Shown here in pieces: positions 46,215 to 57,581 of a stretch of 64,000 nt of DNA. Source of the DNA: Bos javanicus (lineage: Eukaryota > Chordata > Mammalia > Artiodactyla > Bovidae); assembly GCF_032452875.1 (NCBI RefSeq), contig NC_083878.1, positions 39,819,878-39,883,877 of the forward strand, read 5' to 3'. The notes below the pieces were generated by a model. That model saw nothing but the letters and a program-made list of their open reading frames with translations, ran no database searches and had not been told where the DNA came from. The number at the start of each line of letters is the position of its first letter. The stretch's first letter is position 1. Made by a program: the position numbers and the translations under genes.

Positions 46215-47110
46215 ATATAACCAAAAAAATAAGTGCTACCTTTTATGTCAGAGAGTGTTCTGCCTATGTTTTCCTCTAAGATTTTTATGGTTTCTACTCT
46301 TACATTTGGGTCTTTAATTCATTTTGAGTTTGTTTTTATATACTACATTGAATCCTAATATGTCCTTGGGTACTATGGTCATGTTAACAGTACTAATTCT
46401 TTCAATCCATGAATACAATATGCTTTTCCATCTGTTTGTGTTTTCTTCAATGTTTTTCATCAGTGTCTTATAGTTTTACAAATACAAGTCCTTTACCGTC
46501 TTATGTAGGTTCATGCCTAGGTATTTTATTGTTTTTGTGTGATAGCAAATGAGATTGTTTCATTAATTTCTCTTCCTGATACTTTGTTGTTTGTGTAATG
46601 ACATGCAATGGATTTATGTATGTTAATTTTGTATCCAGCTGCTTTACTGAATTAATTGATGAGCTCCAGTAGTTTTCTGGTAGTGTCTTTACAATTTTCT
46701 ATGTATAGTATTATGTCATCAGCAACCCACTACAGTATTCTTGCCAGGAGAATCCCCCACAGACAGAGGAGCCTGGCATTATATCCAACATATATGAATA
46801 ATTTTCTATGCATATTATTATGCCAACAGTGACAGTTTCACTTCTTCCTTTCAAATTTGGATTCCGTTTATATACCTCCCTTATCTGATTGCTGTGTCTA
46901 TGACTTCCAATACTTTGTTGAATAAAAGTGGAGAGAGCAGGCATCCTTGTCTTATTGTTGATCTTAGAGGAAATGCTTCTGATTTTTCACCATTGACTAT
47001 AATCTTAGCTGTAGGTTTGTCATATACAGCCTAATTATGTTGAAGTATGTTCCCTCTATGCCCACTTTCTGGAGAGTTTTTATCATAAATAGATACTGGA
47101 TTTTACAGAA
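46215..47110 (-). mobile_element. L1 ORF2 reverse transcriptase region, minus strand
   Basis: Complement of L1 ORF2: GAGAGTGTTCTGCCTATGTT, GTTTTCTGGTAGTGTCTTTA, ATTATGTCATCAG (complement of the catalytic ADD region, interrupted here by a SINE piece), CAGGCATCCTTGTCTTATTG and TTTTTATCATAAATAGATAC. Compared with the intact order at 52850-55800 it lacks a segment near 46345. Frames are broken. Confidence 0.85.
46723..46780 (+). mobile_element. Internal Bov-tA/BOV-A fragment within L1
   Basis: CAACCCACTACAGTATTCTT to GACAGAGGAGCCTGGCA is the middle of a SINE body with neither end, sitting exactly between ATGTCATCAG and TTATATCC of the L1. Confidence 0.85.
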
Positions 47111-47607
47111 CAATCACTGATTAAAAAAAAAAAAAAGACCAGAATCCATCTGGAAAGATTTTCTACAACTGAAGACAAAGAGAAGCAATGACAAGGAGAC
47201 AGGTAGGAGAGGCATACTTTTGATATAGTCAAGTTCCATATCTCCCAGGTAGGAGACTTACAAGTTGTAGAATAATTATATTGCAGAGGTTCTCCCACAG
47301 GAATGAGAATTTTGAATCTCATGTGTGTCTCTCCATCCTGGGAGTCCTACACTGGGAAGACAAGCCCCCAGAGTATTTGCATAGCTAGTCATTAGGGAAA
47401 TGAATATTAAAACCACAATGAGATAACACTTCACACCTTTCAGAATGGTTATCATCAAAACACCAAAAATAACAAATGTTGGCCAAAATGTGGAGGCAAG
47501 GGAACATTTTTACACTGTTGGTGGGAATGTAAATTGGTGCAGCTGCTGTGAAAAACATATGGAAGTTTCACATAAAAATAAAACTTGAATTACCATATGA
47601 CCCAGAA

Positions 47608-47945
47608 ACGGCTTCCCTGATAGCTCAGCTGGTAAAGAATTCACCTGCAATGCAGGAGACCCCAGTTTGATTCCTGGATTGGGAAGATCCCCTAGAGAAG
47701 GGATAGGCCACCCTCTCCAGTATTCTTGGGCTTCCCTGGTGGCTCAGATGGTAAAGAATCTGCCTGCAATGCGGGAGACCTGAGTTTGATCCCCAGGTTG
47801 GTAAGATCCCCTGAAAGAGGGCATGACAACCCACTCCAGTATTCTTGCCTGGAGAATCCCCCATGGACAGAGGAGCCTGGCAGGGTACAGTCCATGGGGC
47901 TGCAAAGAATCAGACATGAGTGAGCAAGTAAGCACAGCAAAATAG
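47608..47945 (+). mobile_element. Bov-tA SINE with two tRNA-like heads
   Basis: GGCTTCCCTGATAGCTCAGC (first head) and GGGCTTCCCTGGTGGCTCAG at about 47728 (second head), separated by a truncated body that ends CTCCAGTATTCTT. A full body then ends GAGTGAGCAAGTAAGCACAG. The L1 resumes after it. Confidence 0.93.
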
Positions 47946-48082
47946 CATGATGTAGAAATTCCACTCTTGAGTATTTGTGTGTGTGTCACTTAGTTGTGGA
48001 AGTAACCTAAGTTATGGAAATAACCTAAGTGTTCATCAGTGTACATCAATAGATGAATGGATAAAGAAGAAAAATAGATGTG

Positions 48083-48140
48083 CGATGTGTGTGTGTGTGT
48101 GTATACATATTTATATGTATATGTGTGTATGTATGTGATG
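48083..48140. repeat. (GT)n / (GTAT)n microsatellite
   Basis: GT dinucleotide run followed by ATAC/TATG and GTATGTATGTG units, within the L1 3' region. Confidence 0.9.
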
Positions 48141-48689
48141 GAATACTACTCAGCTATGGAAAAGAATGAAATTTTACCATATGAAAAAGAATGAAATGTT
48201 GCCATTTGCAGCAACATGAGTGAAATAGCAAGACAGAGAAAGACAAATACTATATGATATCACTCATACGTGGAATTTAAAAAATACAGTCAACTAATGA
48301 ATATAAAAAAAAGAAGAGGACTCACAAATATGATGACAAACTAAGGGTTACCAGTTTGTGGTAACTACCAGTTTGGGGAGATGGAAAGGGGAAGGAGCAA
48401 TATAAGGTTAGGGGATTAAGAGGTACAAAATATTACATATAAAATGAGCTACACGGATATATTGTACAGTACAGTGTATATAGTCAATATTTTATAGTAA
48501 CTATAAAAGAAACATAACCTTAAAAACCATGAATCACTATATTATACACATGTAACTGTGTATAATATACATTATACAATATACACTATATTTATACCTG
48601 TATATAGCAACATACATAAATTATACTTCAATAAAAATAGATTCTACCATTCCAGTTTGACTATTAGTGGATAGCACATTTGTTAAAAT

Positions 48690-48905
48690 ATGTATATGCA
48701 TACAGATTCCTATTATAGATGTCAATAAAATATTGCCTGTGGGCCATATTTGACATGCAACCTGGTTTTGTAAATAAAGTTTTATTGGAACACAGCTACA
48801 CCTATACATTAACATATTGCCCATGGTTGTTTTTACATTTTAATAGAGTTGAGGATTAAGATAGAAGCCATACAGTTGACAAAGCCAAGCCTAAAATATT
48901 TTCTA
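48690..48905. mobile_element. hAT-Charlie-type non-autonomous DNA transposon
   Basis: GCCTGTGGGCCATATTTGAC, TTTTGTAAATAAAGTTTTAT, TGGAACACAGCTACACCTAT and AAAGCCTAAAATATTTTCTA follow the order of a well-known ancient mammalian MER1/Charlie-group element. The terminal inverted repeats are worn. I am sure of the group only, not the subfamily. Confidence 0.6.
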
Positions 48906-49846
48906 TCAGGTTCTTTATTTTAAAAAAGTTGATGATATGTGCACTAGTATCAATACATCAGAATTGAGAAATATAATTTTCAAAGAAAAATAGAATTATT
49001 TCTTAATTTCTTTCTTCATTTTGTTGCTTCATTGTTCCTTTAACTTTCTTCCCTTAACTGTGTATCTCTGAATGTTAAACTGCCCTTTTAAAAAATTAGT
49101 GGGATTTTAATTAATAGATGTTTGGAACATGATTAATAATTGATTTCACCATTGTAGTAGTCATTTGAGCTGTACATAAAGTCTTCTGATTCTTTCCACT
49201 CTGGACACATAGCAAGAGTCCACTTCTTCATTGGCTTGAAATAAGGTATAGTAATATAACTTGAGTTGGCCAAAAAAATATGAATAGAAATAAGATACTT
49301 TTTTTTCAGACAGAAGTATAGAATTCCCAGCTTTATATTTTCCCACTCTTGGGGCAACTGAACTGCCACTAAAGTCAGAGCTTCCTTGCCTATATGGAAT
49401 GATAAATAGAAAGAAATAAGTCTTGCTGTTTTAAGCCATTAAGATGTTAAGACAATTCATTACCAGAAGCATAAGCAAATTTACCTTGATTGTTTTAAAA
49501 AAAATTTTTGTTCAAGCCATGGGATGTAGTCAGTATAAAGAATGGTGGTTGGTGAAACAGTTTTAGAGAATGGGAGGAAGGTAATGAGTGACAGGCAGTT
49601 ACAAAACACTTGGTAAAACTCTCACCTATAATAACTTGAGGTAGACAATGTAAAGTTAGAGCTTTAGGTGAACATATTGGAAAAGAGCATGTTAATATCA
49701 TAAGTTAGTGATTACAGGATTCTTTTAACAAAATAATAACAGATATATGCAAATTCAGAATATAAATGCTCATTTTTCAAACAGTATTGAATAGGAATAG
49801 AAGAAAATCCAGAGATGCAGGGATTTACAGAGTTATCAAGGACAAA
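48906..49846. other. Unassigned sequence
   Basis: No gene. The reading frames here (up to 78 residues, minus strand, 49133-49369) have no recognisable domain. Part of 49130-49480 could be an old LTR, but I cannot support a family. Confidence 0.4.
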
Positions 49847-50027
49847 GTGAAAGTTGCTCAGTCGTATCCGACTATTTGCATGAACTGTACAGTCCATAGA
49901 ATTTTCCAGGCCAGAATATTAGAGTGGGTAGTCTTTTCCTTCTCCAGGGGATCTTTCTAACCTGGGAATTGAACCTAGGTCTCCCACATCACAGGCAGAT
50001 TTTTTACTGGCTGAGCCACCAGGGAAC
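49847..50027 (-). mobile_element. Bov-tA SINE
   Basis: Plus strand: GTGAAAGTTGCTCAGTCGTA, body, linker CTCCAGGGGATCTTTCTAAC, and head ending GAGCCACCAGGGAA. It directly abuts a plus-strand BovB. Confidence 0.93.
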
Positions 50028-50034
50028 TGGCAAA

Positions 50035-50655
50035 AAGATAGGGAAAAAGTGGAACCAGTGATAGATTTTATTTTCTTGGACTTCAATATCACTGTGGACA
50101 GTGACTGCAGCCATGAAATTAAAAGACACTTGCTCCTTGGAAGAAAAACTATGACAAACCTGGGCAGCACATTAAAATGTAGAGACAACACTTTGTTGAC
50201 AAAGGTGCATATAGTCAGTGCTATGGTTTTTCCAGTAGTCATGTATGGATATGAGAGTTGAACCATAAAGAAGGCTAAGTGCTGAGGAACCAATGCTTTT
50301 GTATTGTGGTACTGGAGAAGACTCATGAGAGTCACTAGGACAGCAAGGAGATTAAACCAGTCAGTCCTAAAGGAAATTATTCCTGAATGTTCACTTTAAG
50401 GACTGATACTGAAGCTGAGGCTCCAATATTTTGGCTACCTGATGTGAAGAGCTGACTCACTGGAAAGACCCCGATGCTGGGAAAGATTGAGGGCAGGAGA
50501 AGGGGGAAACAGAGGATGAGATTGTTGGATGGCATCACTGACTCAGTGGACAGGAATTTGAGCAAGCTCTGGGACACAGTAAAGGACAGGGAAGCCTGGT
50601 GTGCTGCAGTCCATGGGGTCGCAAAGAGTCAGACACAACCTAACAACTGAAAAAC
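50035..50655 (+). mobile_element. BovB (RTE) LINE, 5'-truncated
   Basis: C-terminal ORF2 region from GGGAAAAAGTGGAACCAGTG (IDFIFLDFNITVDSDCSHEI) to the 3' end CTAACAACTGAAAAACAACA. Stops at 50259-50261 and elsewhere. The most diverged BovB of its length here. Confidence 0.93.
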
Positions 50656-50659
50656 AACA

Positions 50660-51232
50660 GAGTTAGGAGGGAAAAAAGAAAAAAAAAACATATTTTGAGC
50701 AATTTTTGAACAATAAATGAAATAAAATTCAAATTTAAATCAAATACATCCAATAAAATTCATCCTCACAGTAAAAGTAAATAAAAAATTTTAAATGCCA
50801 GACTTAGTCACCCAGTGTTAGTTAAAAATTCTGAATGGGTTTAGATATTTCCAAGTTAGTCTTTTGAATCTGAAACAATTGTTCAGAGACAAAGAGATTA
50901 AGTGTGCAACTGTGTCATGTAATCTTGAAAGGTAAGGAATATCACCACTGGGAAGAAGATTTAGGGGTCACTGCACATTTAACAGTGTCCTATTTTCCTG
51001 ACCTCAGTAGCCATAGAAGCACGTGTCAAAAAATGAGTCTCCATTATCCTGGGTCCTTAAATGACTACACTGACTAAAACTCCTTGTTGATTCATAAAAA
51101 ACAAGCAGGATGAGAAGGGTAAACATTATGAAGACACTGAGATTCTGGATTTTCTTTGTTTCTTCAGGATAATGTAGCCTATCCTGACCCCAAATATTAC
51201 TTTTCTTAAATATCTAACCTAAGATATATAGT
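50660..51232. other. Unassigned sequence
   Basis: AT-rich. No gene or repeat family recognised. Confidence 0.5.
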
Positions 51233-51981
51233 GATTCTTTTTTTAATATAAATTTATTTATTTTAATTGGAGGCTAATTACTTTAAATATTGTATTGGTT
51301 TTGCCATACATCAACATGAATTCACCACAGGTGCCCATCCTGAAGCCCCCTCTCACCTCCCTCCTTATACCATCCTTCTGGGTCATCCCAGTGCACTAGC
51401 CCCAGCTTCCTGTATCCTGCATTGAACTTGGACTGGAGATTCATTTCACATATGATATTATACATGCTTCAGTGCCATTCTCCCAAATCATCCCACCCTC
51501 TCCCTCTCCCACAGAGTCCAAAAGACTGTTCTATACATCTGTGTCTCTTTTGCTGTCTCACATACAGGGTTATTGTTACCATCTTTCTAAATTCCATATA
51601 TATGCTTTAGTATACTGTATTGGTGTTTTTCTTTTTTTTTTTTCTCTAATTTTATTTTTAAACTTTACATAATTGTATTAGTTTTGCCAAATATCAAAAT
51701 GAATCCGCCACAGGTATACACGTGCTCCCCATCCCGAACCCTCCTCCCTCCTCCCTCCCCACACCATCCCTCTGGGCCGTCCCAGTGCACCAGCCCCAAG
51801 CATCCAGCATCATGCATCGAACCTGGACTGGCAACTCGTTTCCTACATGATATTTTACATGTTTCACTGCCATTCTCCCAAATCTTCCCACCCTCTCCCT
51901 CTCCCACAGAGTCCATAAGACTGTTCTATACATCAGTGTCTCTTTTGCTGTCTCGTACACCGGATTATTGTTACCATCTTT

Positions 51982-53310
51982 CTAAATTCCATATATATGC
52001 GTTAGTATACTGTATTTATGTTTTTCCTTCTGGCTTACTTCACTCTGTATAATAGGCTCCAGTTTCATCCACCTCATTAGAACTGATTCAAATGTATTCT
52101 TTTTAATGGCTGAGTAATACTCCATTGTGTATATGTACCACAGCTTTCTTATCCATTCATCTGCTGATGGACATCTAGGTTGCTTCCATGTCTTGGCTAT
52201 TATAAACAGTGCTGCGATGAACATTGGGGTACACGTGTCTCTTTCCCTTCTGGTTTCCTCAGTGTGTATGCCCAGCAGTGGGGTTGCTGGATCATAAGGC
52301 AGTTCTATTTCCAGTTTTTTAAGGAATCTCCACACTGTTCTCCATAGTGGCTGTACTAGTTTGCATTCCCACCAACAGTGTAAGAGGGTTCCCTTTTCTC
52401 CACACCCTCTCCAGCATTGATTATTTGTAGACTTTTGGATCGCAGCCATTCTGACTGGTGTGAAATGGTACCTCATGGTGGTTTTGATTTGCATTTCTCT
52501 GATAATGAGTGATGTTGAGCATCTTTTCATGTGTTTGTTAGCCATCTGTATGTCTTTTTTGGAGAAATGTCTATTTAGTTCTTTGGCCCATTTTTGGATT
52601 GGGTCGTTTATTTTTCTGGAGTTGAGCTGTAGGAGTTGCTTGTATATTTTTGAGATTAGTTGTTTGTCGGTTGCTTCATTTGCTATTATTTTCTCCCATT
52701 CTGAAGGCTGTCTTTTCACCTTGCTAATAGTTTCCTTTGATGTGCAGAAGCTTTTAAGTTTAATTAGGTCCCATTTGTTTATTTTTGCTTTTATTTCCAA
52801 TATTCTGGGAGGTGGGTCATAGAGGATCCTGCTGTGATGTATGTCGGAGAGTGTTTTGCCTATGTTCTCCTCTAGGAGTTTTATAGTTTCTGGTCTTATG
52901 TTTAGATCTTTAATCCATTTTGAGTTTATTTTTGTGTATGGTGTTAGAAAGTGGTCCAGTTTCATTCTTTTACAAGTGGTTGACCAGATTTCCCAGCACC
53001 ACTTGTTAAAGAGATTGTCTTTAATCCATTGTATATTCTTGCCTCCTTTGTCGAAGATAAGGTGTCCATATGTGCGTGGATTTATCTCTGGGCTTTCTAT
53101 TTTATTCCATTGATCAATATTTCTGTCTTTGTGCCAGTACCATACTGTCTTGATAACTGTGGCTTTGTAGTAGAGCCTGAAGTCAGGTAGGTTGATTCCT
53201 CCAATTCCATTCTTCTTTCTCAAGATTGCTTTGGCTATTCGAGGTTTTTTGTATTTCCATACAAATTGTGAAATTATTTGTTCTAGCTCTGTGAAGAATA
53301 CTGTTGGTAG
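51982..53310 (-). pseudogene. L1 ORF2 C-terminal part
   Basis: Uninterrupted on the minus strand from 53310 (ELEQIISQFVWKYKKPRIAK) to the natural stop at 51982. It includes FDKGGKNIQWIKDNLFNKWC and the L1 cysteine-rich motif CWRGC...H...CWWEC (about residues 290-310 of the open stretch), and ends YYSAIKKNTFESVLMRWMKL to HIYGI. This region follows the reverse transcriptase. It lacks a start and the catalytic domains because the upstream part was inverted. Confidence 0.93.
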
Positions 53311-54262
53311 CTAATACCAAAACCTGACAAAGATCCCACAAAAAAAGAAAACTACAGGCCAATATCACTGATGAACATAGATGCAAAAATCCTTAACAAA
53401 ATTCTAGCAATCAGAATCCAACAACACATTAAAAAGATCATACACCATGATCAAGTGGGCTTTATCCCAGGGATGCAAGGATTCTTCAATATCCGCAAAT
53501 CAATTAATGTAATATACCACATTAACAAATTGAAAAATAAAAACCATATGATTATCTCAATAGATGCAGAGAAAGCCTTTGACAAAATTCAACATCCATT
53601 TATGATAAAAACTCTCCAGAAAGCAGGAATAGAAGGAACATACCTCAACATAATAAAAGCTATATATGACAAACCCACAGCAAACATTATCCTCAATGGT
53701 GAAAAATTGAAAGCATTTCCTCTAAAGTCAGGAACAAGACAAGGGTGCCCACTTTCACCATTACTATTCAACATAGTTTTGGAAGTTTTGGCCACAGCAA
53801 TCAGAGCAGAAAAAGAAATAAAAGGAATCCAAATTGGAAAAGAAGAAGTAAAACTCTCACTATTTGCAGATGACATGATCCTCTACATAGAAAACCCTAA
53901 AGAGTCCACCAGAAAATTACTAGAAATAATCAATGACTACAGTAAAGTTGCAGGATATAAAATCAACACACAGAAATCCCTTGCACTCCTATACACTAAT
54001 AATGAGAAAACAGAAAGAGAAATTAAGGAAACAATTCCATTCACCATTGCAACGGAAAGAATAAAATACTTAGGAATATATCTACCTAAAGAAACTAAAG
54101 ACCTATATATAGAAAACTATAAAACACTGGTGAAAGAAATCAAAGAGGACACTAATAGATGGAGAAATATACCATGTTCATGGATTGGAAGAATCAATAT
54201 AGTGAAAATGAGTATACTACCCAAAGCAATTTATAGATTCAACGCAATCCCTATCAAGCTAC
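53311..54262 (+). pseudogene. L1 ORF2 reverse transcriptase part, inverted arm
   Basis: Open on the plus strand from LIPKPDKDPTKKENYRPISL through KILNKILAIRIQQHIKKII, motif A within IISIDAEKAFDKIQHPF, motif B GTRQGCPLSPLLFNIVLEVL, motif C FADD (about 53864-53875) and IKYLGIYLPKETKDLYIENY. It ends ...IPIKLPT, the same point at which the minus arm begins. A short LPT-coding stretch is present in both arms. After 54262 the frame runs into L1 3' UTR sequence and has no meaning. Confidence 0.93.
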
Positions 54263-55015
54263 CAACAGTATACTGTATTGGTGTTTTTCTTTCTGGCTTA
54301 CTTCACTCTGTATAATAGGCTCCAGTTTCATCCACCTCATTAGAACTGATTCAAATGTATTCTTTTTAATGGCTGAGTAATACTCCATTGTGTATATATA
54401 CCATAGCTTTCTAATCCATTCATCTGCTGATGGACATCTAGGTTGCTTCCATGTCCTGGCTATTATAAACAGTGCAGCGATGAACATTGGGGTACATGTG
54501 TCTCTTTCAATTCTGGTTTCCTTGGTGTGTATGCCCAGCAGTGGGATTGTTGGGTTGTATGGCAGTTCTATTTCCAGTTTTTTAAGGAATCTCCACACTG
54601 TTCTCCATGGTGGCTGTACTAGTTTCCCACCAACAGTGTAAGAGGGTTCCCTTTTCTCCACACCCTCTCCAGTGTTTATTGCTTGTAGACTTTTGGATAG
54701 CAGCCATTCTGACTGGCATGAAATGGTACCTCATTGTGGTTTTGATTTGCATTTCTCTGATAATGAGTGATGTGGAGCATGCTTTCGTGTGTTTGTTAGC
54801 CATCTGTATGTCTTCTTTGGAGAAGTATCTGTTTAGTTCTTTGGCCATTTTTTGATTGGGTCATTTATTTTTCTGGAACTGAGCTGCAGGATTTGCTTGT
54901 ATATTTTTGAGATTAATTCTTTGTCAGTTGCTTCATTTGCTATTATTTTCTCCCATTCTGAAGGCTGTCTTTTCACCCTATTTATAGTTTCCTTTGTTGT
55001 GCAGAAGCTTTTAAT

Positions 55016-56119
55016 TTAAATTAGGTTCCATTTGTTTACTTTTGCTTTTATTTCCAATATTCTGGGAGGTGGGTTATACAGGATCCTGCTCTGATTTGTG
55101 TCTGAGAGTGTTTTGCCTATGTTTTCCTCTAGGAGTTTTATAGTTTCTGGTCTTACATTTAGATCTTTAATCCATTTTGAGTTGATTTTTGTGTATGGTG
55201 TTAGAAAGTGTTCTAGTTTCATCCTTTTACAAGTGGTTGACCAGTTTTCCCAGCACCACTTGTTAAAGAGATTGTCTTTTCTCCATTGTATATTCTTGCC
55301 TCCTTTGTCAAAGATAAGGTGTCCATAGGTGCGTGAATTTATCTCTGGGCATTCTATTTTGTTCCATTGATCTATATTTCTGTCTTTGTGCCAGTACCAT
55401 ACTGTCTTGAGGACTGTGGCTTTGTAGTATAGTCTGAAATCAGGCAGGTTGATTCCTCCAGTTCTATTCTTCTTTCTCAAGATTGCTTTGGCTATTCGAG
55501 GTTTTTTGTATTTCCATACAAATTGTGAAATTATTTGTTCTAGTTCTCTGAAAAATGTCGTTGGTGGCTTGATAGGGATTGCACTGAATCTATAGATTGC
55601 TTTGAGTAGTATACTCATTTTCACTATACTGATTCTTCCGATCCATGAACATGGTATATTTCTCCATCTATTTGTTTCCTCTTTGACTTCTTTCACCAGT
55701 GTTTTATAGTTTTCTAAATATAGGTCTTTTGTTTCTTTAGGTAGATATATTCCTAAGTATTTTATTCTTTTCATTGCAATGGTGCATGGAATTGTTTCCT
55801 TAATTTCTCTTTCTATTTTCTCATTATTAGTGTATAGGAATGCAAGGGATTTCTGTGTATTAATTTTATATCCTGAAACTTTACTATATTCATTGATTAG
55901 CTCTAGTAATTTTCTGGTGGAGTCTTTAGGGTTATCTATGCAGAGGATCATGTCATCTGCAAACAGTGAGCATTTTACTTCTTCTTTTCCAATTTGGATT
56001 CCTTTTATTTCTTTTTCTGCTCTGATTTCTGTGGCCAAAACTTCCAAAACTATGTTGAATAGTCGTGGTGAGAGTGGGCACCCTTGTCTTGTTCCTGACT
56101 TTAGGGGAAATGCTTTCAA
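55016..56119 (-). pseudogene. L1 ORF2 RT and thumb region of the outer L1
   Basis: A 367-residue open stretch: GTRQGCPLSPRLFNIVLEVL, FADD within CSLFADDMILCIDN, KYLGIYLPKETKDLYLENYK and ELEQIISQFVWKYKKPRIAK, to the region before the cysteine motif. Neighbouring fragments of the same ORF lie at 56194-56460 and 56466-56798 (upstream) and 54254-54848 (downstream), in different frames. Confidence 0.9.
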
Positions 56120-56959
56120 TTTTTCACCATTAAGGATAATGTTTGCTGTGGGTCTGTCATATGTAGCTTTTATTATGTTGACGTATGTTCCTTCTATTCC
56201 TGCTTTCTGGAGGTTTTTTTTTTTATCATAAATGGATGTTGAATTTTGTCAAAGGTTTTCTCTGCATCTATTGAGATAATCATATGGTTTTTATTTTTCA
56301 ATTTGTTAATGTGGTGTATTACATTGATTGATTTGCAGATATTGAAGAATCCTTGCATCCCTGGGATAAAGCCCACTTGGTCATGATTTATGATCTTTTT
56401 AATGTGTTGTTGGATTCTGATTGCTAGAATTTTGTTAAGGATTTTTGCACCTATGTTCATCAGTGCTATTGGCCTGTAGTTTTCTTTTTTGTGGCATATC
56501 TGTCAGGTTTTGGTATTAGAGTTATGGTGACCTCATAGAATGAATTTGGAAGTTTACCTTCCTCTGCAATTTTTTGGAAGATTTTGAGTAGGATAGGTGT
56601 TAGCTCTTCTCTAAATTTTTGGTAGAATTCAGCTGGGAAGCCGTCTGGACCTGGGCTTTTGTTTGTTGGAAGACTTCTGATTACAGTTTCAGTTTCTGTG
56701 CTTGTGATGGGTCTGTTAAGATTTTCTATTTCTTCCTGGTTCAGTTTTGGAAAGTTGTACTTTTCTAAGAATTTGACAATTTCTTCCAAGTTGTCCATTT
56801 TATTGGCATATAGTTGCTGATAGTAGTCTCATGATCCTCTGTATTTCTGTGTTGTCTGTTGTGATCTGTCCATTTTCATTTCTAATTTTATTGATTTGAT
56901 TTTTCTCCATTTGTTTCTTGATGAGTCTGGCTAATGGTTTGTCAATTTTATTTATCCTC

Positions 56960-57364
56960 TCAAAGAACCAGCTTTTGGCTTTGTTGATTTTTGATATGGT
57001 CACTTTTGTTTCTTTTGCATTTATTTCTGCCATAATTTTTTAAGTTCTTCATTTCTTCCTTTTCTAGTTGCTTCAGGTGTAGAGTTAGGTTATTTATTTG
57101 ACTTTTTTCTTGTTTCTTGAGGTATGCCTGTATAGCTATGATCCTTCCCCTTGGCACTGCTTTTACAGTGTCCCACAGATTTGGGGTTGTTTTGTTTTTA
57201 CTTATTTCTATGCACATTTTGATATCTTTTTTGGTTTCTTCTGTGATTTGTTGGTTATTCAGCACTGTGTTGTTCAGCCTCCATATGTTGGAGTTTTTAA
57301 TAGTTTTTCTCCTGTAATTGAGATCTAATCTTACTGCATTGTGGTCAGAAAATACGTTTGGCAT
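56960..57364 (-). pseudogene. L1 ORF2 endonuclease/RT linker fragment
   Basis: The minus strand encodes SDHNAVRLDLNYR (the endonuclease SDH motif, near the 57364 end) followed by a lysine-rich linker with NLWDTVKAVPRGRIIAIQAY. Part of the outer L1 just inside the BovB insertion. Confidence 0.85.
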
Positions 57365-57581
57365 GATTTCAATTTTTTTAATTTACCAAGGCTAGAATTA
57401 TGGCCCAGGATGTGATCTATCCTGGAGAAGGTTCTGTGTGTGCTTAACAAAAAGGTGAAATTCATTGTTTTGGGGTGAAATGTCCTATAGATATCAATTA
57501 GAAATAACTGGTCTATTGTATCATTTAAAGTTTGTGTTTCCTTGTTAATTTTCTTTTCTTATTCTTTTTTAAATTATTTTA

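Larger units (their letters stand above)
47137..48647 (+). mobile_element. L1 with 5' UTR joined to ORF2 3' end
   Basis: 47137-47385 resembles an old L1 5' UTR (GAGAAGCAATGACAAGGAGA, then TCCTACACTGGGAAGACAAG and CCCCCAGAGTATTTGC). From about 47390 the text is L1 ORF2 C-terminal DNA (TAGTCATTAGGGAAATGAAT, AATGAGATAACACTTCACAC, TGTTGGTGGGAATGTAAATT), then a 3' UTR ending in CTTCAATAAAAATAG. All of ORF1 and most of ORF2 are missing between them. A Bov-tA at 47608-47945 splits it. Confidence 0.65.
51633..54266 (-). mobile_element. Young L1 (L1_BT type) with inverted 5' arm
   Basis: 51633-53310 is a minus-strand L1 3' part (poly-T, 3' UTR, ORF2 C-terminus). 53311 to about 54266 is the adjoining upstream ORF2 segment in the opposite orientation. 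The target, the 3' UTR of an older L1, is duplicated: the 20 bases TATACTGTATTGGTGTTTTT occur at 51611-51630 and again from about 54269. Both arms keep long open frames, so this is the youngest L1 here. Confidence 0.95.
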
